NCBI GenBank assembly: GCA_029718625.1
Contig: JAINUF010000028.1
Span: forward strand, 1,236,328-1,300,327
Direction of reading: 5' to 3'
Length of the DNA stretch: 64,000 nucleotides
Origin: Synaphobranchus kaupii
Taxonomy: Eukaryota; Chordata; Actinopteri; Anguilliformes; Synaphobranchidae
Positions 1-10,150 of the stretch are shown piece by piece. Position numbers and translations under genes: made by a program. The notes beneath the pieces were generated by a model, which saw only the letters and a list, made by a program, of their open reading frames with translations, did not search any database and was not told the origin of the DNA. The first letter of the stretch is position 1. The number at the start of each line of letters is the position of its first letter.

Positions 1-68
1 AAAAAAAATATATAAATTTAAAAAACATGCAAAAAGCCGTGTAAGTCGCTCTGGATAAGTGCGTCCGT

Positions 69-721
69 TAAATGCCCATAATGTAATGTAATGTAATGTA
101 AATGCCCATAATGTAATGTAATGTAATGTAAATGCCCATAATGTAATGTAATGTAATGTAATGTAAATGCCCATAATGTAATGTAATGTAATGTAATGTA
201 AATGCCCGTAATGTAATGTAATGTAATGTAATGTAAATGCCCATAATGTAATGCAATGTAATGTAAATGCCCATAATGTAATGTAATGTAATGTAATGTA
301 AATGCCCATAATGTAATGTAATGTAATGTAATGTAAATGCCCATAATGTAATGTAATGTAATGTAATGTAAATGCCCGTAATGTAATGTAATGTAATGTA
401 ATGTAAATGCCCATAATGTAATGTAATGTAATGTAAATGCCCATAATGTAATGTAATGTAATGTAAATGCCCGTAATGTAATGTAATGTAATGTAAATGC
501 CCATAATGTAATGTAATGTAATGTAAATGCCCATAATGTAATGTAATGTAATGTAAATGCCCGTAATGTAATGTAATGTAATTGCCCGTAATGTAATGTA
601 ATGTAATGTAATGTAATGTAAATGCCCATAATGTAATGTAATGTAATGTAAATGCCCGTAATGTAATGTAATGTAAATGCCCGTAATGTAATGTAATGTA
701 ATGTAATGTAATGTAATGTAT
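69..721. repeat. TTACA/TGTAA satellite, copy 1
   Basis: Runs of TGTAA broken every 20-35 bp by AAATGCCC(A/G)TA. The left end (36-78) is GCCGTGTAAGTCGCTCTGG and on, a sequence known at the 3' end of many fish retroposons, so the satellite looks like an amplified retroposon tail. Lies in the intron after tail exon 1a. The long open frame across it is a by-product of the 5-bp period. Confidence 0.85.
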
Positions 722-1070
722 TCCCTTGTGTTACTGCACCTCCCCACAGTACCTTGATCCTCCTGCACATCTGCAACGTTACTGTGGACTGTATCAGCTG
801 CGCCGATCCCCTGAGCTGGTAATGTAGAGAGAGAGATAAACATCTAAGCAAACCTTAAATCATATTTCTAGTAATTGATTCTACAGGCAAGCTTTGGGAC
901 GACTATAGAAGTGGTCCTTTTTTACACTGAGCTGTCTATTAGCAACTTGAAAAGAATAAGCAAATCTTAAATATGATAAAGCCATAAAATATCACATATT
1001 TTATTTTAAATATATATTTTTAATATGACTATGCCGTATTAGGGGACCACAATATGGAAATTCTGCAGCT

Positions 1071-1257
1071 GATATCAGTAACCAATATTTTAGTGGTCAT
1101 ATACGTAGGTTGATTCAGATTATGTCAATAACCAATATTTTACTGGTCATATAGGCTGATGCAGATTATGTCAATAACCAATATTTGACTGGTCATATAG
1201 GCTGATGTAGATTATGTCAATAACCAATATTTGACTGGTCATATAGGCTGATGCAGA
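1071..1257. repeat. 46-bp tandem repeat, four units
   Basis: Units contain CAATAACCAATATTT and GGTCATATAGGCTGATG. The first unit is the most diverged. The same array is at 33588-33774 and 52561-52747. It lies in the intron between the membrane exon and tail exon 1a. The intron otherwise holds no recognisable gene (815-2010). Confidence 0.75.
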
Positions 1258-2197
1258 TGCCATGCTGTTTTGCATTATACCACATACTGTATGCAAAATG
1301 CAAGCTTCCACAATAATGGAAGCAGTAGATAAGCACAGGCATGAAATGATGACGGAGAAATGTAACAGATTGGTTTACATAAGCAGATGTTTCCACTTGC
1401 TTCAGAATGGAGCAGGATTCCAGAGGGCTATGGAGTCTATATCTTTGCTTGTAAATGTGGCTGGTATAAATGATAAATTAAAAATAAATAATAGATACAG
1501 AGCTTCAGCTGACTATAATTATATTACTTTATGAGCCTGACATTTCCACTTAATTTACACCATCAGTGTCACATCAAATGCGTTCCCCCTCTGGTGCAGG
1601 TTGCATCATCAAATCAGGTGATACAGTGAGTTTGTTCTCAGCTATTATTGGCTGATACCGGTATGACCATGATATTATTGTGCATCGCTACACACACACA
1701 AAGACAATGTAACATACTTCTCTTTAATTAAATAAATTATTCATATCCTTTCTTCAGGAGGGAAAAACTAAATAGAGATAGTACAATCAGAGAACAAATT
1801 TGGAAAAACAGATAAAGGTTAAACCTTAAATGTAATCAAGGGCAAAATGTTTAAAAGTACTGTCTATCTTAAATAGCCACATTAAAATCCATTAAATAAA
1901 ATGGCAAAAGAAAAAATTAAACAAACCTACTTTAAAAACAGTGTGAATGTTCTGTGAAAGCTAGAAAGCTCTGTCAGAGAGAACGGTGAACAGGGAACCG
2001 AGCTCTTACCTGTTGGCGTTTTTAGACGACGGACCAGCAGACACCCTAACAAAGACAATAATCCAACAAGCACAGCTGCAGAGCAGGTCAAAGTGATCAC
2101 CAGCAGCATTCTATTACCTGCATTGGCACAAAAGAAGGAAACTTAACTAGGGACCTCAGAACAGAGAGATCTTTTGAGTTCATGTTTTTTACAATTT

Positions 2198-2437
2198 CCG
2201 TATTTAGCTATATTAAAAGTTACATTCCTTATTTAGCTATATAAAAAGTTACATTCCGTATTTAGCTACATTAAAAGTTACATTCCTTATTTAGTTACAT
2301 TAAAAGTTACATTCCTTATTTAGGTACATTAAAAGTTGCATTCCTTATTTAGCTATATTAAAAGTTACATTCCTTATTTATCTATTGTATATTAAGAGTT
2401 ACTTTCTTTATTTAGCTATATTAAGAGTTACTTTTCT
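2198..2437. repeat. 29-bp tandem repeat, about eight units
   Basis: Units of the form TTATTTAGCTA, TATTAAAAG, TTACATTCC. Same array at 34716-34954 and 53689-53927, in the D4 to membrane-exon intron. The type B gene has lost this intron part. Confidence 0.75.
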
Positions 2438-3026
2438 TTTTTATTAAATAAAATGAAAGGTGTACGTACATCATATTAATTTGAGCATTTCTGTTTTCTG
2501 TTTGAGCAGTGTTGGTACTTGACTTTGGCGGACGCATACTCTTGAAATATTGCAATTGTGTATATGCTATTGTGCATAATAATATTAAATACTATTTTAT
2601 TTGGGGAAAAGAGAAAAGTAAAGAATTAAACGTGGTATGTGAAAAACATAATGCTTGAAATTTAATGCAAAATTATTCACATAACACTGGAATAAGATTG
2701 GAACAGACAGACCCTAACGGTTTCTGACAAAACCCATGTTTTGCTGGGAAAGTTTGAAAAGTTAATGAAAGACTGGGTCAGGTCACAGTGTTACTTAGAT
2801 GTTACTCATCTAAACTGAAAGCTATCACAAAGAGCAACACCACTTTACATTTCAAATATGCTATAATTGGACTGTCATTTCTGCAATCACTAGGCCACAG
2901 GAGTGACAGAAGTATTAATGCTCAGTTGAACTCTGTATTGAACTCTGCTTCCCTCCCATTGTGGGTTGAATTCAGATGTTTGTTTTAGCCTTAACTCAGC
3001 TCATAGAGGTGGTTGGAGGTTTTTAC

Positions 3027-3324
3027 CTGTCTTTATTGTTGGCGTTGTTGGCAGAGTGAGGTGCAGGGGGACCTGTGCTCTGATCATGCTCTCTCTGAAC
3101 ACCACACAGGCCCAGTGCAGCTGGTCTTCACTGAGGCCCAACAGGGTGAGATTCAGCATCCTGTTTGGGTGTCTCTCTCTCAGGACTTCCTGTTTTACGA
3201 GCTCCCCCCTGCCCCCCCCTCATCCACAGCCAGGCCAGAGTCACAGAGCCAATCACCTGCGATATCTCACAGTTCAGCACAACTGACTGATTCCTGGACG
3301 GGCCACCAGGGGGCACTGTTGAAA
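3027..3324 (-). pseudogene. Gene 1 exon 5: frameshifted D4
   Basis: 298 bp. It lacks 15 bp (about 5 residues before IKTG) and has an extra C in the run 3212-3219. After WLWMRGG the frame reads QGGARKTGSP and ends at 3128. Splice sites are kept. Serine (GGPSRN) stands where gene 3 has Tyr and gene 2 the TAG. Confidence 0.75.
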
Positions 3325-5419
3325 CTGAGAGAGAGAGAGGGAGAGAGAGGGAGAGAAAGAGAGAGAGAGTGAATTTTTATGCAGATATCAGCCATTATTA
3401 GTAATGACGTGCCTGTGTGCCTCATGACCTTGGATCAGCTAAATTTCTGTTGTTTACTGTTTGCCCATGGCTGTAGTTTATTACATTTTACATTCAGTAA
3501 AATAACACACACTTTGTTAGCACCCAATTGTTTTTTACATTATTCCATAATAAAAAAAAGTATTAATTATCTTTGACTCAGCACCGGGAAAATAAGAAGT
3601 GCATGTGTACATTGGATTAGCCTACTTGTTGTCTGTTACATTCAGAATACTGTGACACAGAATATTGTGAAAACTGCTCAATAAACAACATTTTCTAGTA
3701 TACTGTTATCTCAACAAAAAACTCTTTCAATGTCCAAAAATGCCAAGTTACTCAAATCCCTGTAATAAAGATAGCAAAATCTAGGCCCGCAAGATAATAA
3801 GCTCTATTCCAACAAAATTCTAATTTTATCAGTTCTTTAAATTGTCTAAGCTTATACTAAACTTGTACTGCACACTTACCCTGAATAGTTACCAGAGTAA
3901 TCGAGGCCATCACACTGTTTTCAGAATAACAGATGTACCTTCCACAGTCTCCAAACTTCACTGGTGAGATTCTCAGAGGAAAATGATTTCCATCATAGAC
4001 CTCAGATGAGAATCTCTTTCTATCTATCTCCATGGAAATCAAACCAGTCTCTTGTTTATCAGCTGAGGTCACAAGGATAGCATCTAGGCTTAGCAGTGGA
4101 ACCCTGAACCAAGAAGCTTTACTGTATGGGACCAGTGAATGACAGATTAGCACCACCTCACTGCTGTTGAAACTTCCTCTGTACAGAGTGTGTTGTGTGC
4201 GAAATGTACCTGGAGAATAAAGTTGTGGTTAGAATGATGTTCTGCACAGTGCTATACACATATGCTACTGCTACAGGTAGTGAGCAACAAATGGAGAAAA
4301 ACTATCAATGTGAAAGTCAATCAGCTCACAGTGTTTGTGGAAGAGGAAAACTCAGGCCTCATTACAGTATAGCCCATGAAGAATAACACAGGCCATATGT
4401 TGAACAAGTCATACATCATTGTGGTCCTCTGGACAACCAAGCAGGAGAAACTGGCAGCTCAGCTCAATTTTTGGTACCCCAGTTATATACCGGTCTACCG
4501 GAATATATTGTGTATATGTGTACCATTTGTATAGAAAAAAATATATCATATATATAATAGAGTATATTTTGTAAACTTACTACATAACTACCTACCCATT
4601 CACCTGTTTCTATTTACAAACTGAAGGTCAACCGAAAAAATATAGTAATCTCAGTAAGATTATATTTGTAATCCATGTTTATCCTGGACCAAGAGAATTT
4701 ACCGGGAGCACCTGGACTTAGTCCAGGACAGAAAAAATAGTAGTTTTTAAAAATGTGCTAAACCTTAAACAGTCCTAATTGTGAAACAAGGTTAAACTGC
4801 CACTAGTAGTCTACTTCTGACAAGCCTTTTAAAATATGGAGGCTCAAGATTTCCTACTTAATATGCAAATAAACATCTACTAGACTGGAGTCTTAAAATG
4901 ACTACGGCCGTATTATATGCTGAGTTTACACCAAAAGCGTTTTGACGTGGAGTGTTGCAGATATGCGCCGCTGGAACTGAAAAGGAAAGCGAAGTTTGTA
5001 AGGTGGGCGTTCCCTCTTGGTGTCAGTCAGGTTCGGAGGAGATTCACTTCAGATTTCTTTTGCTTTATGTAGCTACAGCATAGTTAGTTAGCAAGCTGGG
5101 TAAAAAGGTGCGCGGGTCTGCCGTTCTTAAATCCGGGGTTACTGGGGCTGTGTCCGAATCAGAGCCCTATCTACTGCGCCCTGTCTCCTGTGTACAGTGC
5201 ACTGGCAGAAGTGTACTGTTTAATGTGCACTGTTTAGCAGTCCGTGAAAAATATCCGCCGTACTATTTTCCAATCGCACTGTGGAAGTGTCGTAAGCAAG
5301 TCATAAGATGTCCCACCAGTCTTGCCATGTCTGCGGTTTTACAGCTAAATTGGGGTACTTTCAAAGTGCAGTCCGCAAAAAATATCTGCCGTACTATTTT
5401 CCAACCGCACTGTGGAAGT

Positions 5420-6103
5420 TAGTGTTGTGTCGTTCGCGAACGATTCGTTCAAAAGACCGAATCTTTTGGGTGAACGAACTGAACTGAATCACTTACTGAA
5501 AAGATCCGTTCATTTCTCAGTTCAGTTGAGCTCTCGAACGGATCTGATCAGCAGCGAGCATGCAGGGAGGGGGAGGGACTGCCACGAGCGAACGTGATTC
5601 GTCCCCTGCGAACCAGTTCTGCTGTGCTGAACGAATCATTCACGGGCGGGTGGGCGCTGAGCGAGGCAGTGAGCGTGCAGAGTGGACTTCTGCGAGCGAA
5701 CGTGTCGTGATGCGTTCACTGAAGGCTACTAGACACAGTGAGTTAACGTGACGTGATCCTGAGTGATAATCAGCGGCTCAAACTGCCAGAATCAGGCCCA
5801 GCAAGTTAAGACTTAAAAGTCATTGAAAACCAGCGTTCACCTCCAATATTGATATTCAACGAGGAAACCTTTAAAATATCAAGATTTGTAAACGGAGTTT
5901 GGCGCGTTTGTCAAAGCGACAGCACTTCCGCATGAACCGTTCGGGCCGTTTCAGTTCACTGAGTGAGTCGGACTACGCAGTACGCAGTCGGAGCTCCGCC
6001 CAAGCACTGAACGATTCGGTGAACGAATCTTTTGAACAAATCTTTTTAATGAACTGATTCTAGTGATTCGAGTCACTGAAGTGAACTGTTTTGCCCATCA
6101 CTA
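5420..6103. mobile_element. hAT MITE nested in TIR element, gene 1 copy
   Basis: Starts TAGTGTTGTGTCGTTCG and ends CCCATCACTA (inverted: TAGTGATGGG). Flanked by a perfect 8-bp duplication GTGGAAGT (5412-5419 and 6104-6111). 684 bp, rich in GAACGA and its complement. No transposase. Type A and B ectodomains carry it at the same site: 18443-19120, 37947-38639, 56920-57611. Confidence 0.85.
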
Positions 6104-6618
6104 GTGGAAGTGTCGTAAGCAGGTTATAAGACGTCCCACCAGTGTTGCCATGTCCGCGGTTTTACAGCTAAATTGGGGTACTTTCAAAGTGCAGTCACAG
6201 GTAAAAATTATAAGCAAAGCACGCACTTATTTTAAAAAGTAAAAACATGATGATTTCTATTTAAAATACGTTGGTTTTGGTTAAAAATAGCCTATAAATT
6301 GGGCTAGTTTTGAGTCGCCATTTGGCTGGAAAGTCTTACAAAATCCGGAAATCTGGCAACCCCGCGCCCCACTCTTGCGCTGCCATCTCATGTGTTGTTT
6401 TTGTTGTATTTGAAGGAAAACGTCAGCGAAGCTGCGCCTCATTTTTTTAAAACGAAGCTTCACGTCATATTCATGTGACCAAAATGTTTGTGTACTTCGT
6501 GAAAAGTGTGCTCCCGAATGTACTCTAAACCCCGGAAGTAAGTGTGTCATCCGGGTGTTTGAAGTATACTGCAATTTGAAAAAAATGTACGTACTCTACA
6601 ACTTTCTCGCCCTATCTG

Positions 6619-6794
6619 CTCACCAAGGCTACTCAACAGTGTGGAAGAGTGCTGATTCACATACTCGCCAAGGCTACTCAACAGTGTGGAAGAGTGCTGA
6701 TTCACATACTCGCCAAGGCTACTCAACAGTGTGGAAGAGTGCTGATTCACATACTCACCAAGGCTACTCAACAGTGTGGAAGAGTGCTGATTCA
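6619..6794. repeat. 45-bp VNTR, four units
   Basis: Unit contains CCAAGGCTACTCAACAG and TGTGGAAGAGTGCTGATTCA; the last part is also part of the element's TIR. Being 15 codons long it opens false reading frames on both strands. Gene 2 copy 19636-19811 also has four units. Confidence 0.85.
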
Positions 6795-7713
6795 GACACG
6801 GCCTAGGATTTATCTTTAGTCTTAATATATTAAGTTCTTCAATGTCACAGATTTACTCATGAAAAAAGAGGTTAAAGCTCAGGATTCTTTTATAAAAGCT
6901 CCAGTGAAAACCATATGCATAGTCACATACCTATGGAGACTCCAAGTGTTTTGGGAACGCTGAAAATAAGTGCTCCGTTCCATTGGAGTGTACAGCTATA
7001 TGTTCCCTCACTCTGTAGGTCAGTACTGTGGATGGTGATGTGGGCAGTTTGGTTAATGATCAGCGTTGTGTTAGCAGTGGGTTCTCTGTCCCTTTCCCAG
7101 TCCAGTGTAGCTGAATCTGGAAGGCGGGATACCTCGCAGCTCATGGTCATATCAGATCCTTCCTGGACTCTGGCCGAGTGAAGTGGTTGCACTGTAGGAG
7201 CAAAGAGTAATTATGTTTGGAGAAGCTTATACACCTTTTTGTCAAGTCACTGTGTCGGCTACATTGCAGAACCAGTCATTAAATTTAAAGATATACAGTA
7301 TGAAGTATAGGAGTGTGATTTAATCATATTGTTAGCTGCTGATATTGAAGAACATTTCTGCGGTTATTTCATGACATTATTTTAGTTACCTGGATAACTT
7401 GCTTATCTTGCTTTGTGTAATACCCCCCTGATCTATATCACCTCAGATTTTATAATGCACTGTATCAAACATGAGAAACATGAGCCACTGCTGAGTATTA
7501 CTCTCACTTACCTTTTCTTAGCACATTTATTTATTCTTCAACTTTGCATACAAGTGCAATCTAATTTCAGATTCAAAATCAGTCTTCCGGGAAAGTAAAA
7601 TACAAGATCTATCTCAGCTTTGATTCATGATCCTTTGTTTATATTTAAAGTATCAAGATATGTTCTTTTATATACTGTCATTATTTTCAAACTACATAAA
7701 AGAGTCAATTTAC

Positions 7714-8025
7714 CTTTTACAGCAAACACTTCAAACTGGGCCAAGTTTACTTTCTCTGGTTTAGTTTGAATACATGTAAAAACTCCTGCATTTTTTAAAT
7801 CTGGCCGCAGAGAAAGTTCATACTTCCTTTCTTTTGAAATAGACGTCTTCCTCAAATGAAAGACATATTTTCCATTGGACTGTATGGTTATTATCCGAGT
7901 GTTTATGTAGCTTCCATCATGTGATGTCCACTCCCAGATGAATTCTGTCCCATTGGTGTCAGCAGGGGCTTGTAGAGAGATGCTCTTGCTCTGCCCAGAA
8001 AGCATGTATTTGTACTGCACCAACA
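7714..8025 (-). CDS. Gene 1 exon 2: D1 retaining the second cysteine
   Basis: Same exon as D1 of gene 3, but codon TGT gives FTCIQ where genes 2-4 have TTT (FTFIQ). The first Cys is already Gln (SISLQAP), so this Cys has no partner. It also differs at KYMLSG (Ile in the others) and YVFHL (Asn in the others). Confidence 0.75.
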
Positions 8026-8222
8026 CTGCAGAAAAAAAAAATGTACTAAATGCAACGATCCAATTGAACAATTGAATTTATTGAATTATTGAATTTGAAT
8101 TGGAAAATATCAGTTAGTTCATTAAATGTAAACCCAGATGGTTAAACCCAAGTCAGTCTGGAGGCTGGTACAGATCTATAAACAGATAAAAATGTAATCC
8201 CCACAGCTCTAATGAATATCTA

Positions 8223-8605
8223 AGCTATTTTATTCTGGGATGTACAAGTGTTGCTTGTACCAGCTGTAGTCATGCTTTTATACCCAAGATCTGCATGATT
8301 AGTTTTTGTACTCAATGTGGGTTTGCAGTAAATGTTCTCTTTTGGATGAAACTTCCTGTAGGGGAATGCTGGCAAACATGAATAGCTTGAGATTAGAACT
8401 GTTTGCAGTACTCTTAATCATAAATGCACACTATTAGCTTCTGTTAATATTTTTGTTTTATGAATTTAGCCATTCAAACACATACACCATTGTGGGTAGT
8501 GTATGGACTAATGGTAAGTCCTTCTTGACTATAAAGTTACTGTACAAAACAAATCTGTGAATTTACATATATCACTGCATGTACAGTCGACTGATTGCTT
8601 TAAGA
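8223..8605. repeat. Intron-1 segment duplicated inside gene 1
   Basis: GGGATGTACAAGTGTTGC, then TACCAGCTGTAGTCATG and CACTGCATGTACAG, match 11116-11495 and also 21228-21610 of gene 2. At 8605 the match stops and intergenic-type sequence follows. Confidence 0.7.
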
Positions 8606-8891
8606 ACGAGAGACAGCTGGACTACATGTCGCCATTACAGCGCCATGTGACGTCATATAAAACTCTAAATGGCACAACCCCCTCAGCACCTTTGTTAAAC
8701 AGATATCTACTCATAGCTCAAGCAGGTCCACAGTTAGGCTGCATAGTTACTGGGAGGACAAGTGTTTTTAGCAACACTTTTCAGTTTCAACCAAACTGCC
8801 ACCATATGCAAACTTGCACAACATATTGCTTTGCCAATTCACTAAGGTCATGGCTAAAGGGCAACCAACAATGCACACACAGTGTACTAGT

Positions 8892-10150
8892 CAAGTCAAG
8901 TTTATTTGTATCGCACGTATTCATACAACTGAATGCAATTCAAAGTGCTTCACAGAATAATGAAAAAAAAGAAAGATTGATTTGACAGTACAATTCAAAC
9001 TGTATAACTATCATTAAAAAGTAGTAAAACTTCTGGAAACTTGTCCCTTCTTGCACCCTCTGCAAGTTCCAGAAAAGATGAAGAGCCAACTAAAGAAGCA
9101 GTTTAAAATGAGTTTTAAAAAAAGATAAAAGAAAGGATTTTAACATCTATTAAAAAAATATATAATAAAAAATAATAATAAAAAGTGCAGATAAAAGTGC
9201 ATTGCAGTGCTTCAAAAGGCCAAACAGAACAGAAAGGTTGTGAGCCTACTCTTAAAAACTGCTCGGGATGGGGCCGATCTAAGATCATCTGGTAGATTGT
9301 TCCCATTGTTGGTTGCATCGTGGGCAAATGCTGCCTCGCCACATTTAGTCCTAACTCTTGGAACAATTAAAAGGCCACCCTTGGATGACCTTAGCGATCT
9401 TGTGGGTCCATAAGGTACTAACATGTCGGAGATGTATTTTGGTCCCAAACCATGTAGTGATTTGTAAACAAGGAGCAGGATTTGAAAGTCTATTCTGTAA
9501 GATACAGGCAGCCAGTGTAGTGATTTAAGAATGGGAGTAATGTGATCCGCCTTCCTGGTATTAGTCAGGACTCGAGCAGCAGAATTTTGAATAAGTTGAA
9601 GCTGTCTAATTGCCTGTTTGGAGAGCCCCGAAAACAGGCCATTGCAGTCGTCTGCTGGATATAAAAGCATGGATCAGTTTCTCAAGATCGTGCTTGGACA
9701 TGTAAACCTTAACTCTGGCTATATTTTTGAGATGATAGTAGGCTCTGCTTTAGTTATTAACTTGATGTGGGAGTTTAAGCTTAAGTCTGAGTCAAGAATG
9801 ACACAGAGATTTACCTGGTTTTTACATATTAGGGAGCGAGATTGTACTTGAGTGCTAACCCCTAGCCTCTTTTCCTTAGCCCCAAAAACAATAGTCTCAG
9901 TTTTGTCTTTATTTAGGTGTTAGAAATTCTAACACATCCAGTTATTGATTTGTTCAATGTAGTCCAGTAGGGAGTCTACTGGTGAAAAGTCACCTTGGGA
10001 AAGGGCTACGTACATTTCTGTGTCATTGGCGTAGGTATGATGGGCAATGTTCTTATTTTGAAGAATTTAGCCTAATGGGAGCGTATATGTTAAATAGGAG
10101 TGGTCCCAGAACGGACTCTTGAGGGACTCCACACGTCATGTTTGTACGAT
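8892..10150 (-). mobile_element. 5'-truncated L2/Rex1-type LINE, broken
   Basis: Minus strand from about 10140 reads CGVPQESVLGPLLFNIYAP, then YANDTEMYVALSQGD (the YxDD catalytic box with Asn for Asp), then after interruptions LQLIQNSAARVLTNTRKADH, LKSLHWLPVSYRIDFQILLL and LPDDLRSAPSRAVFKSRL. These are the RT palm and C-terminal motifs of fish L2/Rex1-type LINEs. The 3' end is at the left. It lies in the enlarged intron 1 of gene 1 and is absent from the other copies. Confidence 0.8.

Larger units (their letters stand above)
5144..6803. mobile_element. TIR DNA element with nested hAT, gene 1 copy
   Basis: Left end GGGGCTGTGTCCGAATCAG and right end CTGATTCAGACACGGCC are imperfect inverted repeats. 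No clear target duplication. No transposase. It lies in the D2-D3 intron. Inside: an internal direct repeat (about 5284-5377 and 6104-6195), a nested hAT MITE and a 45-bp VNTR beside the right end. The TIR resembles fish Harbinger-type MITEs but the superfamily is not certain. Copies: 18167-19820, 37671-39384, 56644-58266. Confidence 0.6.

Noticed and set aside
18..851. Long open frames with repeated ITLHY/TLHYGHL on the minus strand, here and at 32.5-33.4 and 51.5-52.3 kb
   Set aside because: They come from the stop-free 5-bp TTACA satellite. Several frames are open at once and there is no protein signature.
1262..1534. 90-residue plus-strand open frame kept identical in three copies (also 33779, 52752)
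   Set aside because: The copies are so recent that identity says nothing about selection. It lies in an intron and shows no domain, and upstream it overlaps a tandem repeat.
4710..4727. CCTGGACTTAGTCCAGG perfect inverted repeat
   Set aside because: A short 7-bp stem in an AT-rich intron, not tied to an element end or a known site.
5108..5751. Plus-strand open frames in the D2-D3 intron
   Set aside because: They lie inside a TIR element and its nested hAT and match no transposase.
6555..6806. Repetitive open frames on both strands (QGYSTVWKSADSHT type)
   Set aside because: They result from the 45-bp VNTR, whose unit is a multiple of three.
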